In this document: in pieces, positions 1-5,445 of the stretch
Numbering within the stretch: the first letter of the stretch is position 1
Layout of the letters: each line of letters opens with the position of its first letter
Assembly: GCA_017958845.1 (NCBI GenBank)
Contig: JAGDBW010000013.1
Location: 1 to 5,764, forward strand
DNA from: Clostridia bacterium
GTDB taxonomy: Bacteria; Bacillota; Clostridia; Oscillospirales; CAG-272
Direction: 5' to 3'
DNA length: 5,764 nucleotides
Program-made: the position numbers and the translations under genes
The notes under the pieces: model-generated
What the model was told of the DNA's origin: nothing
Database searches by the model: none
The model's input: only the letters and a program-made list of their open reading frames with translations

Positions 1-435
1 CCGTACTTTGTTGGCGTTGAGGGCGATCTTGATGGCGCCTTCGGCGGCCGCGAAGGACTCGTGTCCCGCGAGGAAGCAGAAGCACTCGGTCTCCTCGGAG
101 AGCAGCATCTTTCCGAGGTTGCCGTGGCCGAGGCCGACCTTGCGGTTTTCGGCGACGGAGCCGGGGATGCAGAACGACTGCAGACCCACGCCGATCATCG
201 CGGCGGCGTCGGCGGCTTTTTTGCAGCCCGCCCTCAGGGCGATGGCGGCGCCGACGGTGTAGGCCCAGACGGCGTTTTCAAAGCAGATGGGCTGGGTGGA
301 GCGCACGATGGCGTCCACGTCGATGCCGGCGGCCAGGGTGATCTCTCTGCATTGGTCGATGGAGGAAATGCCGTACTCTTTGAGCGCGGCGAGGATCTTT
401 TCCTCTCTTCTTTCGTATCCTTCAAACTGTGCCAT
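1..435 (-). CDS. GGGtGRT-family protein, N-terminal part (runs off left edge)
   Basis: This is the first 145 codons of a protein whose remainder lies beyond the left edge. The reading frame is open to base 1. It begins MAQFEGYERREEKIL, and its recognisable family blocks are QPICFENAVWAYT (residues 48-60), GLQSFCIPGSVAENRKVGLGHG (about 84-105) and CFCFLAGHESFAAAEGAI (about 118-135). I recognise these as the N-terminal half of the GGGtGRT family (roughly 330 residues, named for a motif in the missing C-terminal half). The biochemical role is not established. Six cysteines are visible (29, 51, 71, 89, 118, 120), including a CFC pair, which would fit metal or cluster binding, but that is inference. 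No signal peptide or membrane segment is seen. The ATG follows an AGGAGG site at 444-449 that overlaps the stop codon of the upstream NifU-like gene, so translation of the two is closely linked. It is the last visible gene of the pduL operon. Confidence 0.88.
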   Translation of the reverse strand, partial: MAQFEGYERREEKILAALKEYGISSIDQCREITLAAGIDVDAIVRSTQPICFENAVWAYTVGAAIALRAGCKKAADAAAMIGVGLQSFCIPGSVAENRKVGLGHGNLGKMLLSEETECFCFLAGHESFAAAEGAIKIALNANKVR

Positions 436-448
436 GATCCTGTCCTCC

Positions 449-1159
449 TTATTCTTTGCGGGGGTCGATATACTTGACGGCTTCGTCAAAGCGACCGTAG
501 GTGCCTTTGGCTTTTTCGTAGCCGTCGTTGGGGGTCATGCCTTTTTTGATGAAGTCGGTCATCTTTCCGAGTGAGACGAACTCGTAGCCGATCACCTGGT
601 CGTCCTCGTCCAGGGCCATGCGGGTGCAGTAGCCCTCGGTCATCTCGAGGTATCTCACGCCCTTTTCTCTGGTGCCGTACATGGTGCCGACCATGGAGCG
701 CTCGCCCTTGCCGAGGTCTTCCATGCCCGCGCCGATGACGAGGCCGCCTTCGGAGAACGCGGACTGGCTGCGGCCGTAGACGATCTGGAGGAACAGCTCG
801 CGCATGGCGGTGTTGATGGCGTCGCAGACGAGGTCGGTGTTGAGCGCTTCGAGGATCGTCTTGCCGGGCAGGATCTCCGCCGCCATGGCCGCGGAGTGGG
901 TCATGCCGGAGCAGCCGATGGTCTCGACCCGCGCTTCTTCGATGATACCGTTTTTGACATTCAGGGAGAGTTTGCACGCGCCCTGCTGGGGTGCGCACCA
1001 GCCCACGCCGTGGGTGTAGGCGGAGATGTCGGAGATCTCCTTGGCCTGGATCCATTTTCCCTCTTCGGGGATGGGGGCCGGGCCGTGATGCGGGCCTTTT
1101 TCGACCTTGCACATGGCGGCGACTTCGGCGCTCATGGCGTATTTGCATTCGTTTGCCAT
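449..1159 (-). CDS. NifU-N-like iron-sulfur cluster assembly scaffold protein, extended form
   Basis: 236-residue cytoplasmic protein with a NifU N-terminal/IscU-like core at about residues 50-135. The core shows the three expected cysteine positions: Cys62 (or Cys55) in GWCAPQQGACKLSLNV, Cys83 in ETIGCSGMTHSAAMAAEILPGKT, and Cys112 in LVCDAINTAMRELF. In IscU/NifU the corresponding cysteines hold a nascent Fe-S cluster; here that role is inferred by similarity. The protein is about 100 residues longer than IscU. It has a roughly 50-residue N-terminal segment with Cys5 and Cys17 and a roughly 100-residue C-terminal segment (about 137-236) with Cys178 that is not part of the IscU fold. No cysteine desulfurase or other isc/suf/nif gene lies in the window. 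A protein of this type next to a GGGtGRT protein is a pairing I recognise from anaerobes. The start is set by AAGGAG at about 1167-1172, 14 bp downstream of the pduL stop. Confidence 0.85.
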   Translation of the reverse strand: MANECKYAMSAEVAAMCKVEKGPHHGPAPIPEEGKWIQAKEISDISAYTHGVGWCAPQQGACKLSLNVKNGIIEEARVETIGCSGMTHSAAMAAEILPGKTILEALNTDLVCDAINTAMRELFLQIVYGRSQSAFSEGGLVIGAGMEDLGKGERSMVGTMYGTREKGVRYLEMTEGYCTRMALDEDDQVIGYEFVSLGKMTDFIKKGMTPNDGYEKAKGTYGRFDEAVKYIDPRKE

Positions 1160-1173
1160 CTTGTTTCTCCTTT

Positions 1174-1734
1174 TCAGGCGATGATCTCGCCCTCGGTGCA
1201 GCCGAAGGCGGCGTTGGACTCGTCGGTGTCGATGTGCATGGCGGGCGCGAAGGACGGGCTGACGCGCACCACGACGTCGCCGAAGGTGAGGGGACGCTGA
1301 CCGTCGGTTTTGACACAGACGATCTGCTTGTCGCTCAGGCCGTATTCCGCGGCGAGCTCGGGGGTGAGGTGGATGTGGCGCTGGGCGGCGATGACGCCCT
1401 CCTCCAGGCGTATCTCGCCGCAGGGGCCGCGGAGGACGCAGGCGCCGGAGCCGGCGACGTCGCCGCTCTCGCGGACGGGGGCCTTGACCCCGATGGTGCG
1501 GGCATCGGTCAGGGACAGCTCGACCTGCGAGGCCTTGCGTTCCGGGCCGAGGATAGAGGCTTTGAGCGAGCCGCGCTCGCCGATGATCTCGACCTTTTCT
1601 TCACAGGCGAACTGGCCGGGCTGGCTGAGATCCTTCTTTTTGGTGAGGGCGTGTCCCTCGCCGAAGAGGAGATCGACGTGCTCGCGGGTCAGATGGACGT
1701 GGCGGGCGGACGTTTCGATGATGACTGTGGGCAT
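1174..1734 (-). CDS. pduL: PduL-type phosphate acyltransferase (phosphotransacylase)
   Basis: 186-residue PduL/PTAC-family enzyme. It interconverts acyl-CoA plus phosphate with acyl-phosphate plus CoA (propanoyl or acetyl), feeding an acyl kinase for ATP or running in reverse for assimilation. Two barrel-like halves are visible, each with a signature. The first has ARHVHLT (residues 10-16), SQVELSLTDAR (69-79) and the R89-SGD region; the second has AAQRHIHLT (116-124) and MHIDTDE (166-172). His12, His14, Glu72, His120, His122 and His167 fit the metal ligands known for the family. The protein begins almost directly at the first His motif, so it lacks the N-terminal encapsulation peptide of microcompartment PduL forms; no shell-protein gene is in the window. 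It is probably a housekeeping cytosolic form. AAGGAG at about 1744-1749 precedes the ATG. It is the first gene of the operon with the NifU-like and GGGtGRT genes. The acyl substrate cannot be read from the sequence. Confidence 0.92.
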   Translation of the reverse strand: MPTVIIETSARHVHLTREHVDLLFGEGHALTKKKDLSQPGQFACEEKVEIIGERGSLKASILGPERKASQVELSLTDARTIGVKAPVRESGDVAGSGACVLRGPCGEIRLEEGVIAAQRHIHLTPELAAEYGLSDKQIVCVKTDGQRPLTFGDVVVRVSPSFAPAMHIDTDESNAAFGCTEGEIIA

Positions 1735-1772
1735 GAAAAACTCTCCTTGTCTTTTCTTTTTTCCAAATTGTT

Positions 1773-1801
1773 ATTGTAGCATACGCGGCGCGAAAAAACA
1801 A
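1773..1801 (-). promoter_or_regulatory. Sigma-A promoter of the pduL operon
   Basis: Read on the minus strand: -35 TTGTTT (1801-1796), 17-bp spacer, -10 TACAAT (1778-1773). A TG one base upstream of the -10 gives an extended -10 (TGCTACAAT). Predicted transcription start is near 1766, leaving a leader of about 30 nt ahead of the pduL ATG. No comparable promoter was seen in the 13-14 bp gaps downstream, so it should drive all three genes. Confidence 0.72.
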
Positions 1802-1810
1802 TGTTTTTCG
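1791..1810. promoter_or_regulatory. Candidate operator palindrome over the pduL -35 element
   Basis: Inverted repeat CGAAAAA-(6 nt)-TTTTTCG with perfect 7-bp arms; it contains the whole -35 hexamer of the pduL promoter. A second inverted repeat, GTTTTT-CGGTC-AAAAAC (1803-1819), overlaps its right arm. The placement suits a repressor or redox regulator, but I cannot match it to a known regulator consensus. A-tracts can produce such symmetry by chance. Confidence 0.35.
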
Positions 1811-1853
1811 GTCAAAAACTTTTCGCAATCCGGGCGTTTTGCGGGCGGGGCGC

Positions 1854-1881
1854 GTAAAACGAGCGCGGCGGCGCATACTAA
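1854..1881 (+). promoter_or_regulatory. Possible tepA promoter, sporulation-sigma-like (weak)
   Basis: No sigma-A promoter with correct spacing was found ahead of tepA. CATACTA at 1874-1880 fits the -10 pattern of forespore sigma F/G promoters (CATNHTA). A partial -35, GTAAA at 1854-1858, lies 15 bp upstream, which is a mismatch in one base and a short spacing for sigma G. This is a tentative call. Confidence 0.22.
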
Positions 1882-1902
1882 ACAAAAAAACGAGGTGCGG
1901 GT

Positions 1903-2580
1903 ATGTGTGAAAAGGCCGACGCGCGACAGACGGGCGAGGAAAACGGAGCGCAGGAGCGCGGGGTGACCGAGGCGGGGAACGAGCGCGAGTCCTTTGAGTG
2001 TGTGGGGATCATCGGGCAGATCGAAGGCCACTACGCGCAGGAAGGGGGGCAGAAGACGACCAAGTACGACCATCTGATCCCCCTGCTCGTCGCCATGGAG
2101 GAGAGCGACAGGGTGGACGGGGTCCTCTTTCTCATCAACACGGTGGGCGGCGACGTGGAGGCGGGGCTGGCCATCGCGGAGGTGATCGCGTCGCTGTCCA
2201 AGCCGACGGTGTCGGTGGTGCTGGGCGGCGGTCACTCGATCGGGGTGCCGCTGGCCGTGGCGGCGAGGCGGTCGCTGATCGTCCCCTCCGCGACCATGAC
2301 CGTGCATCCCGTCCGCACGACGGGGACGGTGATCTCGGCGCCGCAGAGCTTTGACTATCTGCGGCGGATGCAGGAGCGCATCCTGCGCTTTGTGCTCTCG
2401 CACAGCCGGGTGGAGCGCGACTATCTGGTGGCGGCCATGAACAAGACCGACGAGATGGCCAACGACATCGGCTCGATCCTCGACGGCGAGGAGGCCGTGC
2501 GGTGCGGGCTGATCGACCGGATCGGGGGCGTACGGGAGGCGCTGGAGGAACTGAGGAACATGAAAAGTACGGGAAACTGA
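1903..2580 (+). CDS. tepA: TepA/YmfB-like ClpP-family serine protease
   Basis: 225-residue protein of the ClpP-fold (S14-like) TepA subfamily, called translocation-enhancing protein in Bacillus subtilis. Family blocks are VGIIGQIEGH (34-43), KTTKYDHLIP (51-60), INTVGGDVEAGLAI (78-91), SKPTVSVVLGGGHSIGVP (99-116) and ATMTVHPVR (130-138). The catalytic Ser is Ser112 in GGHSIG and the His is His135; Asp188 in NDIG is the likely third member. The glycines of VGGD (82-83) would form the oxyanion hole. Length is normal for the family apart from a polar, charged N-terminal tail of about 32 residues. No signal peptide or membrane span is seen, so it should be cytoplasmic, probably an oligomer; whether it works with a Clp ATPase is unknown. 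The start is ATG 1903 behind GAGGTG (1892-1897). It is divergent from pduL. In Bacillus the gene sits just upstream of spoIIIE; here an AraC gene follows instead. Confidence 0.88.
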   Translation: MCEKADARQTGEENGAQERGVTEAGNERESFECVGIIGQIEGHYAQEGGQKTTKYDHLIPLLVAMEESDRVDGVLFLINTVGGDVEAGLAIAEVIASLSKPTVSVVLGGGHSIGVPLAVAARRSLIVPSATMTVHPVRTTGTVISAPQSFDYLRRMQERILRFVLSHSRVERDYLVAAMNKTDEMANDIGSILDGEEAVRCGLIDRIGGVREALEELRNMKSTGN

Positions 2581-2600
2581 CTGTTTTTTTCTTTTGTCAG
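2577..2600 (+). other. T-rich stretch after tepA, weak hairpin only
   Basis: Directly at the tepA stop, CTGAC (2577-2581) and GTCAG (2596-2600) could form a 5-bp stem around a T-rich 14-nt loop. The T-run lies in the loop rather than after the stem, so this is not a convincing intrinsic terminator. Read-through from tepA into the AraC gene is possible. GTCAG recurs at 2614-2618 just before the AraC-gene -35. Confidence 0.25.
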
Positions 2601-2619
2601 CAGATAAAACAAGGTCAGG

Positions 2620-2648
2620 TTGCTTTTTTTGCTTTTGTGTGGTAGAAT
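2620..2648 (+). promoter_or_regulatory. Sigma-A promoter of the AraC-family gene (extended -10)
   Basis: -35 TTGCTT (2620-2625), 17-bp spacer, -10 TAGAAT (2643-2648). A TG at 2640-2641, one base before the -10, makes an extended -10. Predicted start of transcription is about 2655, giving a leader near 40 nt. This supports the regulator being its own transcription unit. Confidence 0.7.
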
Positions 2649-2693
2649 AAAGTCGATATCCGCTTGCCCGCGACGCAGAAAGGGAGACGAACC

Positions 2694-3755
2694 ATGACCG
2701 AATCGCACCTGCTGGAGATGTACGCTCCGATGACGGAAGAGGAGCTGTTTTTGAAAGGGCTGTTCTTGCGTCGGGACTCCGCCGAGCGGCAGGCGGCGTG
2801 GCGGGCGGCGCACGACCCCGCCTTTGTGGCGAGGGCGGACGAAAAGTTCGTTTTGTCCAAGCGTGTGACGGACAGGGAGGCGCTGCTGCTGCAGGAGTCC
2901 GAGCTCTTTGGTCTGCACGACCGTTCGATCGTGATCCGCCGCCACTCGCGCTATGCGCCGGCGGTCCTGCACATGCACACCTTTTTTGAGATCTTTTTTG
3001 TTTTGCGGGGGCGGTGTTTTCAGACCATTGAAGGCCGCTCGCGCTATCTGCAGCAGGGGGACCTGTGCTTTGTGGCTCCGTACGTGCGCCACGCGATCCA
3101 GGCGGACGACGACGACTGTATCGTGATCAACATCCTGGTGCGGCGATCGAACTTTGAGCAGGTGTATCTCTATATGCTGGGAGAGGAAAACGTCATTTCC
3201 GGCTTTTTTACCGAAGTTTTGTACGCGAAGGGGAAACGGCAGTTTTTGCTCTTTCATCTGACGGAGCAGGACGCCGCTCTGACCATCCTCCGCGCCCTGC
3301 TCTCGGAGCACAACGACGAGGTGGCCAACGCCACGCCCATCAAAGAGAGTCTGCTGATGTGTCTGTGCTGCTATCTGATGCGCTCTCACGCCGACCGGGT
3401 CGAGACGGACGGCGGCTCGCAGCACCCGCAGATACTGCAGGGCGTGTCGGTGTGGCTGTGGAACAATATGAGCACCGCGACCCTGGAGAGCGCGGCGGAG
3501 GCCTTTCACTTTTCTCCCTCTCGCATGAGCCATCTCTTTCATGAGATGACGGGGAGCAGCTTTTCTTCTTATCTCAAAGAGATCCGGCTCAACCGCGCAT
3601 GCGTGCTGCTCCGCCACACCGAAAAAAAGGTGGACGTGATCTGCCGCGAGATCGGGCTGTCGAGCACCGAATATTTTTATCGGGCGTTCAAAAAACAGTT
3701 TGGCACGACGCCGAACGCCTGGCGCATGGGCAGCCGGAGCGAGAGCGGCGCGTGA
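2694..3755 (+). CDS. AraC-family transcriptional regulator with N-terminal cupin
   Basis: 353-residue DNA-binding regulator. The N-terminal ~80 residues are charged and mostly helical in character, with no family I recognise. A cupin-type ligand-sensing domain follows at about 88-150 (LHMHTFFEIFFVLRG at 92-106, QQGDLCFVAPYVRHAI at 120-135). A linker helical region leads to the C-terminal AraC/XylS DNA-binding domain at about 248-345. Its first helix-turn-helix lies near 262-285 (TLESAAEAFHFSPSRMSHLF) and its second near 312-335 (VDVICREIGLSSTEYFYRAF), followed by the usual FKKQFGTTPNAWR ending. AraC proteins of this layout usually sense a sugar or small metabolite; the ligand and target are not evident, as no transport or sugar operon adjoins it. 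ATG 2694 is chosen because GGGAG sits 7 nt upstream (2682-2686). An in-frame TTG at 2664 has no ribosome binding site and lies only about 9 nt after the predicted transcript start. Confidence 0.92.
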   Translation: MTESHLLEMYAPMTEEELFLKGLFLRRDSAERQAAWRAAHDPAFVARADEKFVLSKRVTDREALLLQESELFGLHDRSIVIRRHSRYAPAVLHMHTFFEIFFVLRGRCFQTIEGRSRYLQQGDLCFVAPYVRHAIQADDDDCIVINILVRRSNFEQVYLYMLGEENVISGFFTEVLYAKGKRQFLLFHLTEQDAALTILRALLSEHNDEVANATPIKESLLMCLCCYLMRSHADRVETDGGSQHPQILQGVSVWLWNNMSTATLESAAEAFHFSPSRMSHLFHEMTGSSFSSYLKEIRLNRACVLLRHTEKKVDVICREIGLSSTEYFYRAFKKQFGTTPNAWRMGSRSESGA

Positions 3756-3786
3756 GAGGGGCGACAGCGAAAAGACAGCATACATC

Positions 3787-3823
3787 GAGAGGCTCCCGCC
3801 GGCGGCGGGAGCCTCTCTCTTTT
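3787..3823 (+). terminator. Intrinsic terminator of the AraC-family gene
   Basis: Perfect 14-bp stem, 5' arm 3787-3800 (GAGAGGCTCCCGCC) and 3' arm 3804-3817, with a 3-nt loop. It is followed by TCTTTT (3818-3823). It begins 31 bp after the AraC-gene stop codon. On the opposite strand the hairpin is not followed by a T-run, so it serves the plus strand only. Confidence 0.9.
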
Positions 3824-3895
3824 GTGTGGGGGCGAACGGTACGATCAAGCGCGGCGCATCCGAGCGCGGGGCGCGATCGTCCCGGCGACGAGGTC
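3824..3895. other. Convergent intergenic segment, no clear minus-strand terminator
   Basis: This lies between the AraC-gene terminator and the stop of the DUF975 gene. ACGATC and GATCGT arms with inner GCGC pairs (about 3842-3878) could form an imperfect stem on the DUF975 transcript, but no T-run follows. How that transcript ends is not clear. Confidence 0.3.
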
Positions 3896-4492
3896 TTATT
3901 GCTCGCCCGAGAGCAGCGCTTCGTAGAAGTGGGCGCGGGCCATCTGGTGGTAGGGGGTGACAAAGATCACGCCGACGCCGAAGCACAGCATGCCGACGAT
4001 GTACCAGCCGAGAAAAGACAGGTCGAGGCAGAAGAGCCGCCATTTGTTGCCCCGCATGATGCGGCGGGACTCGTCGATGCACTGGGTAGAGGTGTACTCG
4101 GGATGGTCGAGCAGGAGGTATTCGGAGATGGCGTAGGCATAGCTCTTGACGATGGCGGGGATGACGAAGAGCAGCGACCACAGGAACAGGAACAGGGTTT
4201 TTAGCAGGCCGAGGATGATGGTGCGCGCGACGTTGTCCCCGCGCAGCGACACGGTGTAGTCGTCGACCTCGACCGGGCTGTCGGGGAGGCGCACCTGTTT
4301 GAGAAAGGCGTTGGCAAGGCCGACGGTCAGGGGGCCCGTGATGATCAGGAGCAGCACGCCGGTCGCGGCGGCGGCGGAGCTGATGATGTCGACAAGGACA
4401 CATCCGAGCATCAGGATCAGCCACTTGTTGGCGAAAATGTGACCGCCCAGATTCTGACGGGCGCGGGCGCGCAGTTCTCTGGCTTTGGGCAT
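3896..4492 (-). CDS. DUF975 family multi-pass membrane protein
   Basis: 198-residue integral membrane protein with the hallmarks of DUF975, a family of unknown function common in Firmicutes. The N-terminus has the basic amphipathic stretch ARELRARARQNLGG (4-17). Hydrophobic segments follow at about 24-40, 43-62, 91-115 and 155-178. The family core is visible in YAISEYLLLDHP (120-131), IDESRRIMRGNKWRLFCLDLS (around 139-159) and the end FVTPYHQMARAHFYEAL (177-193). No enzymatic motif is visible. Some relatives are annotated only as integral membrane proteins, so no role should be assumed. The ATG is preceded by AAAGGAG with an 8-nt gap (about 4501-4507). It is transcribed towards the AraC gene and has its own promoter, so it is probably not dependent on the upstream SGNH gene. 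Length is complete for the family. Confidence 0.88.
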   Translation of the reverse strand: MPKARELRARARQNLGGHIFANKWLILMLGCVLVDIISSAAAATGVLLLIITGPLTVGLANAFLKQVRLPDSPVEVDDYTVSLRGDNVARTIILGLLKTLFLFLWSLLFVIPAIVKSYAYAISEYLLLDHPEYTSTQCIDESRRIMRGNKWRLFCLDLSFLGWYIVGMLCFGVGVIFVTPYHQMARAHFYEALLSGEQ

Positions 4493-4513
4493 AACGTAAA
4501 CTCCTTTTTTTGT

Positions 4514-4537
4514 TTTGTGTAAATGTTTGTGTAAATG
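4514..4537. repeat. Perfect 12-bp tandem direct repeat in the DUF975 leader
   Basis: TTTGTGTAAATG occurs twice head to tail (4514-4525 and 4526-4537). On the transcript of the DUF975 gene it falls between the predicted start (about 4543) and the ribosome binding site (about 4501-4507). It could be a regulator-binding tandem site or a chance duplication. Confidence 0.85.
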
Positions 4538-4549
4538 AACTTCTTTTTT

Positions 4550-4578
4550 ATCATACGCCGTTGGGCGGGTGATTGCAA
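4550..4578 (-). promoter_or_regulatory. Sigma-A promoter of the DUF975 gene
   Basis: Read on the minus strand: -35 TTGCAA (4578-4573), 17-bp spacer, -10 TATGAT (4555-4550). Four of six and five of six bases match consensus. The predicted start near 4543 leaves a leader of about 50 nt containing the tandem repeat. Confidence 0.72.
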
Positions 4579-4714
4579 GTCTTTTTTGGGGCGACGGCGG
4601 CGCGCATGAGCGCGGCGCGGGGGAGAGTGGGGGTACGACGGAGAGGCGGGCGGGGTTTGGCCTCTTTTTTCTGTTTTTGGCTATGGGAAGGCGGCAAACA
4701 GCGGCCGGAGCGGA
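4579..4714. other. Gap downstream of the SGNH gene, no gene or terminator recognised
   Basis: GC-rich spacer between the SGNH stop and the DUF975 promoter. The best hairpin is CGCGC-ATGA-GCGCG (4601-4614) with no T-run on either strand. I see no intrinsic terminator for the SGNH transcript, so partial read-through into the DUF975 gene is possible. Confidence 0.4.
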
Positions 4715-5413
4715 TCAGAGCGCGGGGGCGGTCATGAGATCGAAGAGCATGGCGGCGTAGATATCGCGGTGGATCTCGCGGGTGGGGTGGTTGATGCGGT
4801 TGGCGAGCAGGGCGTCGGTGTCAACGCCCTCTTTTTCCATCTCGTCGCAGCGGGCCCAGACGTCGCAGAGCGGCAGGTCGCGCTCGGCGGCGACGCGGCG
4901 CGTCTCGGCAAAGAAGGAAGCGACGATCCCGCCGTTCTGTCGCTCGGCCATGCGGCGGGCGACCTCGGTCAGGTCGGGGTGGACGTCGGGAGAGAGGCGT
5001 TTGTTCATGTGGTGCTGGGTCATCAGCACAACGCGCGAACCGACGGCGGTGATGCGCTCGATCGCCTCGGTCAGCCGGCGGCCGAAGAGGGCCGGATCGT
5101 CGCCCCACGCGTCGTTGGCACCAAAGCAGACGAAGGTGACGTCGGGGCGATGGGCCAGCACGTCGCGCTCGATGCGCTCGAGGCCCATGGCGAGGTTGTC
5201 CCCTCTCCGCGCGGCGGACAGGACGTTGACCGGCATCTGCGGGTAAGCCGCGGCCAGGCGGCGGCGCAGCACCTCGTGATAGACGGCGACGTAGTCGGGC
5301 GGCTCGCCGTAGGCGAAGCACCCCTGCGTGATCGAATCGCCGAAAAAGCAGAGGGTCAGGGGGCCTGTCTCCAGGAACGGGCGGGTCAAGAGCGGAAGCA
5401 GCGGTGCGGGCAT
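4715..5413 (-). CDS. SGNH/GDSL-family hydrolase (esterase-like)
   Basis: 232-residue member of the SGNH hydrolase superfamily (GDSL_2-like), which removes acyl or acetyl groups from sugars, lipids or other esters; the substrate cannot be told. Block I is CFFGDSITQG (22-31) with nucleophile Ser27. Block II has the oxyanion Gly71 in RRGDN, and block III is FGANDAW (97-103) with Asn100. Block V is ANRINHP (204-210) with the probable catalytic His209. The usual DxxH aspartate is not at the -3 position, where Arg206 stands; relatives with an N-x-INHP block exist, so activity is still likely. There is no signal peptide or membrane segment, so a cytoplasmic enzyme is inferred. The start ATG 5413 has AAAGGAG five bases upstream (about 5419-5425). 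It stands alone with a strong promoter; the genes on either side give no clue to its substrate. Confidence 0.9.
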   Translation of the reverse strand: MPAPLLPLLTRPFLETGPLTLCFFGDSITQGCFAYGEPPDYVAVYHEVLRRRLAAAYPQMPVNVLSAARRGDNLAMGLERIERDVLAHRPDVTFVCFGANDAWGDDPALFGRRLTEAIERITAVGSRVVLMTQHHMNKRLSPDVHPDLTEVARRMAERQNGGIVASFFAETRRVAAERDLPLCDVWARCDEMEKEGVDTDALLANRINHPTREIHRDIYAAMLFDLMTAPAL

Positions 5414-5445
5414 GGCGGCTCCTTTCGGCAGCGTATTTCCCTTTC

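Noticed and set aside
1174..1734. Part of a propanediol or ethanolamine microcompartment locus
   Set aside because: There is no encapsulation peptide on PduL, and no shell-protein or diol/ethanolamine enzyme gene is in the window.
991..1779. 262-codon plus-strand open frame opposite pduL and the NifU-like gene
   Set aside because: It is Gly/Ala/Asp-rich low-complexity sequence antisense to two clearly conserved genes and crosses the pduL promoter; no ribosome site or homology is recognised.
2664..2693. TTG start giving ten extra residues to the AraC-family protein
   Set aside because: It has no Shine-Dalgarno sequence and lies about 9 nt from the predicted transcript start, while ATG 2694 has GGGAG at good spacing.
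2421..4424. 667-codon open frame on the minus strand
   Set aside because: It runs antisense through the whole AraC-family gene, its promoter and terminator, and out of frame through the DUF975 gene. Its product is Arg/Pro/His-rich with no family signature, as expected of a shadow frame in GC-rich DNA.
4601..4614. Hairpin CGCGC-ATGA-GCGCG as terminator of the SGNH gene
   Set aside because: The stem is only 5 bp and no T-run follows on either strand.
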